Below, in pieces: positions 25,058 through 34,850 of a stretch of 64,000 nucleotides of DNA; the first letter of the stretch is position 1, and each line of letters opens with the position of its first letter. This DNA comes from Flammula alnicola (Eukaryota; Basidiomycota; Agaricomycetes; Agaricales; Strophariaceae): the NCBI GenBank assembly GCA_015499995.1, contig JADNRV010000181.1:1-64000 (forward strand). The letters run 5' to 3'. The position numbers were made by a program, and so were the translations under genes. The notes under the pieces are model-generated. The model saw nothing but the letters and a program-made list of their open reading frames with translations. It was not told the DNA's origin and made no database searches.

Positions 25058-25649
25058 TCTTGGTACTGGCGCTCCTTCCCTTCCCTTCCTTTATTTTCTC
25101 ACATGATCTTTTGATGATGTCTGTGTTGCTCTATGCTTTCCTTTATACATGCCTTGCTCCGGTCGTAGTCATCATAGACTTAAAATAAGACGACTTACAC
25201 ACTGACTTATAGTACTTGAGTATATATACCTTGATACCTGCTTTCGAGGATTCTTTATTGGGCACCAGTAAGGTGGATTTGGGACATTACATTCTTTTGG
25301 GGTTTTCATTATTTCAAAATTAACTGCTACTAGATATTAATAAGACTTCGCTTAATTGGACTTCGCATTTCTTCGACCACTCCGGCATCCTTGAAGTCGT
25401 GGTAAATCGTAGCACAGCTGAGTATTTGATGAAACACCAAAGAGCTTAGTCTGAGCTATTCTCCAGCAGTAAGTAGGAGCGCTGAAATACAATTGCCGGA
25501 GGCTGCTATAATTAGAACGGAGAACAGGGCCAAATATCTCAGCCGGTCGCTTGAAGCCTCAGGCTCATCGGCACATTTTCAACTCTACCTGGACCACGAC
25601 AACGAAATTGTAGTCCCCTCATACTTCAAGTTCATATCGTGCTTAAACG
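25058..25649. other. intergenic 3' of desaturase 2
   Basis: AT-rich 3' flank. No gene is recognised. Confidence 0.5.
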
Positions 25650-26341
25650 ACCAATTCTTTGCGACTTGAGGTTGGCAAGCCAGTTCGCATAGTCAGGACT
25701 CATGCCGAAGCCTTCGAAGACGGTCGCCGTTTCCTCAGTCGAAAGCTTCTTGTGAGTAATTTCTCTTCCTAGGAGCGAGGTCAAGATTTTAGCAACCTGT
25801 TCTCATCATGCTAATTAATATTTCTACGTTCCAGAATCGTTTGCGAAAGTGACGCACGTCGTTATACGTGTACAGCTCGGGCCCGAAGACCAGCAGATCT
25901 TTGTCGGGGCTTTTCACATCAAAGCTTGGAAAGCTGCCTGTATGTTGGAACCAAGTCAGAAACAAGACAGTGTATTCGACCCCAATGTCCACGAAGTACT
26001 TGTGAACCTTCCCGGTGGGTGCATCACCTGCCTCGAGCTGACTCGCTCCAGAGAACAAAGCGCTTGACGCGTTTGGACACAGCTCGGTCGATGAAGGGTT
26101 TGAGATACGCCAACATAACGAAAATGGCGAGTACAACGATGTAGACGCGGTCGATTTTGGGGGTCGCATTGAATGGGTTCTCGCAGGTCGTCTCGTCCAA
26201 CCAGTCGAATTCGACGGCCTCGAAAGGTTCTGGCGCCTTCGCAGCACGCAAGGTCAGGAGAACAGGATAGTTCGCGACGCGGTGAAGTTTTGCAAGGGCA
26301 AGCCCTGTCTTCCCGGTTCCACCTGTGATGAGAGTTGTCGT
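25650..26341 (-). pseudogene. NmrA-like NAD(P)-binding oxidoreductase, broken
   Basis: Compared with the intact genes at 59037 and 61253, the start codon is ACG (26339-26341) in an otherwise conserved context. The frame shifts after FVLWSES, before QLEAGDA. The exon 2 part carrying ENF...SIRE...AFVSVEDIAQAAF is missing, so WFQ runs into KSPDKDLLVFGPELY. The C-terminal exon ends prematurely near NWLANLKSQ. The Rossmann motif TGGTGKTG is still visible. Intact members belong to the NmrA/ergot-alkaloid-dehydrogenase (EasG-like) atypical SDR group. It lies immediately left of the right arm of the inverted duplication. Confidence 0.85.
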
Positions 26342-26420
26342 GTTGTTCTATAGCTGCTGATGTGGTGATGCTGTGGTGTAATGATTCGGACGGGAAATTA
26401 TTCCTATCTGCAAATACGCA

Positions 26421-27085
26421 GGTAAGTTTTTATTACATCTTTCAAGGAAACCCCGTAAATAAACGCTCTTTTTCTTTTGACAGGCATGGCTCTCGCTGTA
26501 TGGAACGTTCTCGCGGCCGGTAAAATTCGGACTGACGAAGAGGAGGAGAGGCGCCGTCAGACTGGAGAGAAGGGACGCACGTTATCCAACCCCGATTGGG
26601 AGCGTAATGAGCAATAGAAGACAATCTGTAAGGCTCTCGAGAAAGTAGCTGCGGAGGTTGGAGCAGAGCACATCACCTCAGGTATGCCCACCAGCATAAA
26701 TCGTCGCCATTTGAACTGACTTTGCGTTTAGTGGCAATTGCATACCTCATGCAGAAAACGACGTTTGTGTTTCCTATTATCGGAGGCCGGAAAGTCGAAC
26801 ATCTGGTCGCTAATTTGGAGGCTCTTGAGATAGATATCCTTGAGTGACGAACAAATCAATTACTTGGAGTGTCGTGCCCTTCGAGCCAGGATTCCCGGCT
26901 TGGATGATTGTGAGTTCTTCGTGATACCGTCGTAGTTGATGTGCTTCCTTACGTCCCTTCGCGTTCCAGGGAGATGGCACCCAGCCTGTCCGCTTCATTA
27001 CGTCATTACGTCGACCACGCATATTGACATGAGGCCTACTATGCTCCAACCGATCCGCCCTACTAGTGGAAAAGAAACATCGTGA
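26421..27085 (+). pseudogene. aryl-alcohol dehydrogenase, 5'-truncated inverted copy of AAD copy 3
   Basis: Contains intron 4 and exons 5-7 only. Exon 5 (from 26484) has a TAG in place of CAG after NEQ, so the KTICKALEK segment is cut off. Exon 6 carries a 4-base duplication (GATA within GAGATAGATATCC) that shifts the frame. Exon 7 carries an 8-base duplication (CATTACGT repeated). The old stop is at 27083-27085. Promoter and exons 1-4 were never included in the duplicated piece. Confidence 0.88.
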
Positions 27086-27408
27086 GGATGCTTCAAGGCT
27101 TCTTTTGTACATTCAGGTTCACAGCCTTGTGAGTGCCTTCAGTTAGAAATTGGACTAAAGATAATGACCGCGAGCTGATTTGAACGATGTCCGCTGTCCC
27201 AGCTTAATAAGCTATGACAAGTTCTCCTTCTGGCAAGACAGCTACATGCTTTTATATGCCGACAGAATTCGTAACAGATGAGCCGCATGCCATGCTTAGG
27301 AATCGTCGTTCGAATTCGGAATGACAAATGTATTCAAAATGTATTACCGAATGGAAAGGGAAAGCGTTTGGAAAAAGCACTCTTGATTCATTTTCGAAAG
27401 TTGAGGCC

Positions 27409-27880
27409 TGAGGAGTAGTGCGAGCTCCACGACGTCAAGGCTTCAAGCCAGAATATTAATGAGGCGCACACTCCGCAAATGGATGCGGCAGCTTAGTCAG
27501 TGCACAGCCACCTCAAACCAGCCCAAACTCGACTCCAAAACGACTTGTCGTTGTTTCATGGATCTTTGCTCCGTTTCGCGCATTCTCTGGACATTGAAGG
27601 TAGTAGGATACTTATTAATGTAATTATGTAGGGTATGCAGGGTGTATGTAGTCCTCGACGCGTTTTTTCACCTCTCGACACGTCGGAGACAAGCATTACA
27701 TAATCTCTTAATTGGGTTTTGGTGTAGCAAAACTAATTACAACTTTTCTCTTTCCTCACACCCATTCCAGGCTTACTGAATGCATTAACATATTCCTCTG
27801 GCCTTGCTCTTGGGGTTCTTAGCCGTGATTTTTAATATTTCCTTTCCAAATCCTGTTTCCTATATTAATTCTCATGCTTT
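27409..27880. other. insertion specific to the right arm
   Basis: The left arm passes from the TTGAGG-matching sequence to the TTTATTTGTAGTTGTTAC-matching sequence in about 25 bases near 10725-10765. Here about 470 bases lie between the same landmarks. I see no open frame, no clear terminal inverted repeats and no convincing target duplication, so its origin is unknown. Confidence 0.6.
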
Positions 27881-28389
27881 TTATTTGTGGTTATTACTTT
27901 CGGAAGGGATTGGCGGCTGCTGACAGAATCGTTTGCTGCGGGGTTGAGTTAATCGATATCAGCTTCCTTCCGTGAACGCCCATGGCCATCTGCGATTGTT
28001 CTGTCCTATCTTTATTCTCTTTATGTTGTTTCTCTCCGAGGAGACAGGGATGGCTAAACACTCTTGATATACATAAAATTCGAACAGCAAATTTCCAATT
28101 TCTGACCGTCTTTGGTTGGTGTTTGCCGACTTGCTCAAACTCTTGGTCTCGACCATTCAATTTCGACTCCACTGCTCTGTCATCTACTTATTATCACCCA
28201 ATCTCAGACACGGAGAATCTCCACGACGCAAAAAACCCATCGCCGGGCGGCCGCCGTGACGCATAGTCGACTGTCGGCACGAAGGACGCGTCCATGGCGG
28301 CTTGGATTTTGCCCTAACGACATTATGAAGATAGCCTCTCTTATCCTGATTTTTTAGCTTCTGATTAATCAGTCTCGATTTCAGAACGC

Positions 28390-28397
28390 TATATAAG
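28390..28397 (+). promoter_or_regulatory. TATA box of AAD copy 5
   Basis: TATATAAG lies 62-69 bases upstream of the ATG at 28459, matching the position of the element in AAD copy 2. Confidence 0.6.
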
Positions 28398-28458
28398 GGG
28401 CTCTGTTTTTCTCTTCTGTGGCCAAAGACCTCATCTACTGGAGCTCTTGACTTCAAAC

Positions 28459-29956
28459 ATGGCTGCATTTCTTACCCCAGCTGCTCCGCCTAAGACTAAT
28501 CTCGGTCGCTATCGTGTGTTGTCCTCCTTTGCTGGTGTCCATGTCTCGCCAATCCAACTTGGGGCGATGAGCATCGGAGATAAATGGCACGAAATTGGCG
28601 CGGGCAGCATGGACAAGGAGTCGAGCTTCAAGCTCTTGGATGCCTACTTTGACAATGGAGGAAACTTCATCGACACTGCAAACAACTAGTGCGTACTCGA
28701 AGTTTCTTATGCGCATATCGAACATCAGCTAACGCGATGCATTTTACAGCCAAGATGAAACTTCCGAGCAGTTCATTGGAGAATGGGCTGAGAAAAGGGG
28801 AATCAGGGACCAACTGTTCATTGCAACCAAAGTCTGTGGTCTTTTCTTCCGTAATCTCGGACATCCTCAGTCCGGTATTAATATTGGATCTAGTTCACAT
28901 CGAGCTTTAAGCTTCGTAATAATTCTGTCGAACAGAAAGTATTCTTTGTGGGAAACAGCACAAAGTCATTGCATATATCTGTCGAAGCATCTCTGAAGAA
29001 ACTCCGAACGAGTTATATCGATCTGTTGTACCTTCACTGGTGGGACTGGGACACCAGCATCGAAGAAGTCATGAAATCTCTCCATACGCTCATTTTACAA
29101 GGCAAAGTTTTATATCTCGTAAGTAATTTAACGACTCTATTTTCCCTCCGTTATACAATTTTTGTAGGGAGTTTCGGACACGCCTGCATGGGTTGTTGCG
29201 AAGGCTAATCAGTATGCCCGCGATCATGCCTTGACACCCTTCGTCATATACCAAGGCGCGTGGAATGTCATGGAACGCTCCTTTGAGCGTGAAATTATTC
29301 CGATGTGCAAGTCCGAAGGTAGGCTTCTATTTTGTTCCTGACGATAACCTCTCACGTTTCCGTCAGGCATGGCGCTTGCTCCTTGGAATGTGCTGGCAGG
29401 AGGCAAGATTCGAACCGACGAAGAGGAAGAGCTGCGTCGCCAGACTGGAGAGAAGGGGCGCACGGCCTTCAACCCCGAATGGGAACGCAATGATCAAGAA
29501 AAGGCGGTCTGCAAGGCACTTGAGAAAGTGGCTGCCGAGGTTGGCGCCAAGCACATCAATGCAGGTAGGCCCTGTGGATTCAATACATCTATTGCCGTGC
29601 AATGACTCGTTTCGACCATTGTCAATTCTAGTGGCAATCGCATACCTTATGCACAAAACACCCTACGTCTTCCCCATTATTGGAGGACGCAAAGTCGAGC
29701 ATCTGCTTGCCAATATTGAGGCTCTCGAGGTTTCCCTGACCGACGAACAAATGAAATATTTGGAGAGTGTCGTACCCTTTGACCCAGGGTTCCCCAATTG
29801 GCTGATTGTGGGTTCTTCGCCACTGTTGTTTTGACATCTTTATTGATCTAACCTTTTCAGGGCGATGGCGCCGAGGTTGTTCGCTTGATGGGATCGACTG
29901 CAACGTTTGACCTGAGGCCCACCTTGCAGCCTGTGCGACATCACTCTGGAAAGTAA
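28459..29956 (+). CDS. aryl-alcohol dehydrogenase (NADP+), copy 5
   Basis: Exons 28459-28688, 28750-28831, 28894-29118, 29168-29318, 29367-29564, 29632-29807 and 29861-29956 give 1158 bases (385 aa), the same length as copy 2. Catalytic set: Asp72 and Tyr77 in DTANNY, Lys104 in IATK, His152 in LHWWDWD. This is the intact gene of the right arm, reading opposite to its sister copy 2, and it keeps a full promoter with TATA box. No disabling change is visible, so both sisters are probably functional. Family role: NADPH-dependent aryl-aldehyde reduction in the cytosol. It ends RHHSGK. Confidence 0.92.
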
Positions 29957-30998
29957 ACCTCATGACGGAGAAGAGAAGAAGATTATGGGTTCTACGTAAT
30001 TTTCGTTCGCTGAACATGACCTCCCGATTTCCCAGTAAATCAAGGTTCTAATAGCATTGTGCGCAAGTATTCAACTCCGTCGTTCTTCTCCTTAAGCACT
30101 CCAACTCGATATCTGATGCATGTTCAGAGGAACGCGCAATCTACTGGGAATCTGGCTCGCGTGACTTTAGATTCATATCTCTTATTCTTATTCCATTTTC
30201 CTTATTCTAATACTCGTTTCCTCGGTTCGCCCATTTTCTTGAAGCCAATGAGCGAGAACTCCGAGTTGGAGAGGACTCGGAGTGGTCGGAACCTTGCTCC
30301 CGGAGCTCGACGACTCCGCCCGGTGGCGAGTTCTGGAACGTGAAAGTGCACACTTGGTAAAGTTTCTACGTATCGGTCGTTCATCATTGAGTTTATCCTT
30401 TCCAGGGCTGATGTACACCAGCTCCACTGGCAATAGGTAAATGGTCTAGAGCCAACGCAATATCGTAACTGGTACCCCAATTTTCTGGTACCCTTTCTTC
30501 GTAAGGAGTTGAATCCAACAACGGCTGAATATCGTCTAGGAGCTCAACGACGCAAAACCTGTCGGCTTTGCAAGGCGGACTTGGGCTCCGAGCTGTCCGA
30601 ATTTGCCACCATGTGACCCTGTTTGACAACCCTCTTCCTTTTCTGGAAATGTTCCTCGATCGTGATGTGTGGCGCAAGGCGCTTTTCCTCCTCTCCCCTC
30701 CATCCACCGCCTCGTAGGTCTGAATAAAATAAGTATTAAAATTCTAACTCTCGTATATTTGCTTTACATAGTGATGCAAAGCAGTAACGAACAATATTCT
30801 GTGATTTCATTCAATCAATATTGCAAAAAAGATATTCGAGCACCATGATTTTCAACTGGCTAACTTGGAATAAGCATTGCTACGACATCGACGACACGGC
30901 TACTGAGTCGAATATTTCAAGTAAAAAAGGTCTTCGCGTTTGGTGCCCTTCCGGCTAGCACCGGCAGAATAGGAACCCGGGTGACCAGATGGCAAGCA
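29957..30998. other. intergenic
   Basis: The end of the inverted duplication (to about 30070) is followed by sequence with short overlapping frames at 30188-30707 on the minus strand (one includes WGTSYDIALALDHLPIASG). None can be tied to a known family or a clear exon series. Confidence 0.4.
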
Positions 30999-31902
30999 TC
31001 AGTCCATGTCGCGGAAGGCGCTGGAGTGGAAGACATTGGTGCTCCACTGAGCGACCCAGCGTCCGTCACCGTAGTTCTAGGGGCATCAAATTTCAGTAAT
31101 TGAGTACTCAATCTGAACAACTGGAAAATTCTCTCACCAAGTTGGCAGTGCACTTGTAAGAATCACCGTCACAAGCGAGCTTGGTGACAGGTACCGGGGC
31201 AACTTGAGCAGCCTGAGAAGCCAAGTGATTCAGAAAGAGTTCTAAAGATGTCGCAAGTGTCGATAAGCTTACCTCAGACGCGAACATGCCTTGGTGGAAA
31301 ACGTTGGTGCTCCACTGAGCTACCCATCTACCATCGCCGAAGTCCTACAGACAAATTGTCATTAATTGATCATCCACTTGCAAGATCTGAAAAATCCTCA
31401 CTAAGTTGGCAGTGCATTTGTAGGTGTCGCCATCGCAGACGAGCTTTGTGACAGGAACTGGTGCCATCGCCATTGCACTCTGTTTGTAAAGGTAAGGAAA
31501 TGACTGTCGGTCACGAAGATTCGAGGAGTACTTGGACAAATGGAAACGTACAATAGCTGCATCGTGGTCGGGCGCACCGAAGAGACTAGTATGGAAAACG
31601 GCGGTTCCCCACTGAGCGACCCACCTGCCATCGCCATAATTCTAGTAATTTGATTAGTAGGAATTTAACGCGTCCAGAGTATACTAACTTACCAGAGACG
31701 CAGTGCATTTGTAGCTATCACCGTCGCATACAAGCTTGGTGACAGGGACAGGCGCAACCTGGGCCTAAAGGGAAGAATTCGAGTGAGCCATTGGGTGCAC
31801 ACAGGCCACACGGCGACCTACTGCTTCAGAGGAACCGAACGGAACGGCTACGACAGCTTGGACAGCAGCGAGGAGGGAGATAAACGCAGTGGTGAAGTTC
31901 AT
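30999..31902 (-). CDS. secreted three-repeat protein (DGRWVAQW repeat), copy 1
   Basis: Seven exons: 31822-31902, 31693-31764, 31552-31641, 31402-31479, 31273-31344, 31138-31212 and 30999-31076. They give 546 bases (181 aa), and every exon length is divisible by three. Exon 1 encodes a signal peptide (MNFTTAFISLLAAVQAVVAVP). The mature protein is three tandem repeats, each split over two exons. The first half has APVPVTKLxCDGD(S/T)YKCTAxL with two Cys. The second half has GDGRWVAQW(G/S)TxVFHxxxF. Repeat 1 carries an extra acidic linker (GAPDHDAA). No transmembrane segment follows the signal, so it is probably secreted, with one disulfide per repeat. I do not recognise the family. A lectin-like, effector or defence role is possible but unsupported. 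A TATAAGA box lies at 31981-31987. Confidence 0.85.
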
Positions 31903-33949
31903 GTTGAGAGGCAGTTGTAACGCTTGAGAGTGATGATTGTAAAAGAGGCTGAGTGAAATTGAAGCTGAAAAGGCGTCCCTTCTTATAGGTTTTCTGTTTG
32001 CCACTAAACAATCGAATACCCTTGCACGTTCATGAGCAGCATAGGTATTGTTCACGCGCTCACAGCACAGAACGTCCCTTAATGTACTTTTATGTCCTCT
32101 AATCTCGGCGAAGCAGCGTTAGATTCATTTTCGGTAGAACGACCTGCGGAGCTCCAGAGTCCCAGCCAATAACATCCCAGTGAATTTGGAGCAATCGAAC
32201 AGCAAATATTCTACATTCCAACTAGCATGAATTACACGAAGCCGAGTAGTGTCATGTATGGGCAATGATTAAATTAATGACCCGTGATGCCGATGGCCCG
32301 GGAGTGGTGCGAATTGAAAGGGTCATGGACAGGAATCTCGAAGAAATCAAATTCCAATCCCAAAATTGAATGGCATCCGGGAGAAACCAGCTCCGAAATC
32401 TCGAAAGCTTTTCGAATGCTCGCATTTTTTCGTCTTCATCCGTGTATAGAACTGCCAAAAAATACCAGGGGAAAACGCTCGACTAAAGTTTTGGATCCTT
32501 TCAAGGTTGTATTGAGAACACTGGGATGCATGAGTCGCCTTGTAAGCAGGATTAGCTTCAGGTCTATTGGCATTGTATCAGGGGGGAACAATCGGAAACA
32601 TAACTTCCATTATTTCATATGAGTGAGGGCGACGAACAATCTAGAAAGCTGTGATAATTCCCATTACCACTGCGCTACCCTCCTTTGATTTGGTATGCGG
32701 GCATCAGTCCACGGCGAAGTCGGGGCGCGAATGCATCGATTCTAAATCCACATAACAATAGCTATCGAAAATGAGTTCAAACAAAAAGCGCGCTTTCCCG
32801 TTAAAACAACTTCTTGTGAAGATCAGTGCAGTGGCATAGTACAATGACCATGAGTCATTCCTGCAGGCTGGACTCCATCTAGGTTCTAAGGAACTCAGGC
32901 CTGATTCTCTGAGGAGCTTTTATATACGTATTTGCCATTTTCTAACTTTCAATGGTTTCTCGTCTTAGTACAGAAACAAACGTTCGTGAAAGAGTGTACC
33001 CGGCAAGATTCAATATTCAGGCCGTTCACCCTCGCTTGCAATTGGCAGTGGGGGAGGTGATCCAAAAATATCTTAGCGTGATCGGCAGCGCGGTCTGCCC
33101 ATCGTCTAATTAAAATCTGGGAAAGCAGCCATAAGTTGCCCGGGAAGACTTTACATTGTACAATGTCAGGTACACCCTCAAGAAGTCGTCTGCAGAGTGA
33201 ATCAGTCAGGGTAGCACATTTAGTACAAAGCAAATACTGATGTTCATCAACAGTCCCCATAGTACTTGGAATCTTAATACTGTACCCCGCAGACGCTGCT
33301 TTCATGACTCGGTTCTTCGAACTAGTGACCTGATTACACCCCATACCTCACATGACTATTAGAAGTGCCCGACCCGGAATTAAATCAGGACTGGAGGAAC
33401 AAGAGCATCCAAAATTTGTCATGTGTGATTCCCCGATTATCAAGTCCGTATCGATGGTGGTCGTTCTATCCGCGACATAACCCCAAAAGATCATGATTCT
33501 TGGGTAGTTCTCCGCATTTCGGAACTCGTTTTGCGTGCGATGACGATAATTAAGCATCCCCTTTAAACGTCAGACATTCATTTAGTTAAATACTAAACGA
33601 CGTCGCTAAAAGCGTTGAACAGAATAGGTTTCAGGAATCGACTGACACAGCAGAGGAAATGATGTTGTATTTGCTATTTCGCGTCCAATTAGCATCCGTT
33701 GTTAGTGAAGCCAACTCTCAAGATATAATTAACTTACTTCTATATACTGATTGACCAAGGTTGAAAGTGGCAGTGAAGGTTGTCATTCAATAAATTTCAA
33801 TCAGTAATTGCAGGAGGCTACTCGAATACATGACTTCATCGGACAAATTTTTACGTTGTGAAAACTCTGAAATTCTCAACCAATTTCCTTGCCTTGCCTC
33901 GCGTCCGAGCCAGGGGGTCGGGACTTGAATGACTCGCTGATTGCGAGTC
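31903..33949. other. intergenic between the two secreted repeat genes
   Basis: The promoter of copy 1 lies on the left (TATA element about 80 bases before its ATG). Frames at 32284-32622 (plus) and 32949-33344 (minus) have no recognisable domain or splice support. No third copy of the repeat is seen here. Confidence 0.5.
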
Positions 33950-34850
33950 TCAGTTCTGGTCGAGGAAGGCGCCGGTGTGGAAGACAGAGGTACTCCACTG
34001 AGCAACCCAGCGACCGTCACCGAAATTCTACACAAGAAGGTTAGAAATTAATTTAGCAGCTTGAGGGATTGCACATTGTTCTTACCAAGTTAGCAGTGCA
34101 CTTGAAAGAGTCGCCATCACAAGCGAGGTTGGTAACTGGGACCGGAGCCATGGACCCAGTGGCCTAAAAGGGTAAAATGTTTTCTAGAATCAGACAGAAT
34201 AGGGCCTCACGGAATTGTCTAAGGCTTACCCCAGATGCGAACATGCCTTGGTGGAAAACGTTGGTGCTCCACTGGGCAACCCAGCGTCCGTCACCGAAGT
34301 CCTATAGACCGAGATTAATTAAGCTGGGATCATGATATCTAAGTGATTGTATGCATTTACCAAGTTGGCCGTGCACAAAAAGCTATCGCCGTCACAGACG
34401 AGTTTGGTGACGGGGACCGGTGCCATGGCCATCTCGCTCTGTAAAAAAAAATTAGCGTAGGTAGATATTGAGCAAAATGACGAGACCTCGACGCGTACCA
34501 TGGCTTTATGGTCAGGCTGTCCAAAGAGACCAGTGTGGAATACGGCAGTACCCCACTGGGCGACCCACCTACCATCGCCAAAGTCCTGAAAAGGTGGTTA
34601 ATTCAAATTTAATGCATTGAAATTAGATCAAACTTGCATACCAAGTTTCCAGTGCATTTGAAGGTATCACCGTCGCAAACGAGCTTGGTGACTGGAACAG
34701 GAGCAAGATCGTTCTAAAATGTACTACATGAATATGGAGATAGGAATGGAGGATGCGTGGACCTACCACAGGTCCTGAAGACCCAAATGGAATGGCCACG
34801 ACAGATTGGGCAGCGGCGAGAAGAGAAATAAAACCGGTGGTGAATTTCAT
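33950..34850 (-). CDS. secreted three-repeat protein (DGRWVAQW repeat), copy 2
   Basis: Exons 34767-34850, 34642-34713, 34499-34585, 34361-34438, 34230-34301, 34086-34163 and 33950-34027 give 549 bases (182 aa), with seven phase-0 exons exactly as in copy 1. Signal peptide MKFTTGFISLLAAAQSVVAIP. The three repeats keep the Cys pair spaced CDGDxFxC and the GDGRWVAQW core. In the second repeat the back half differs from copy 1 in one of 24 residues, and repeat 1 shares the PDH-containing linker, so triplication came before gene duplication. One front half has SFLC where others have (Y/F)KC. A TATAAAA element lies near 34942-34948. Family unknown to me; secretion is inferred from the signal peptide. 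Confidence 0.85.

Larger units (their letters stand above)
26421..30070. repeat. right arm of the inverted segmental duplication
   Basis: Reverse complement of 8515-11770. Homology starts abruptly at 26421, exactly at the point matching the exon 4/intron 4 junction of AAD copy 3 (GGTAAG), and fades near 30070. This arm is longer because of an insertion at about 27409-27880 and has small deletions elsewhere. It contains one broken and one intact AAD gene. Confidence 0.85.
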
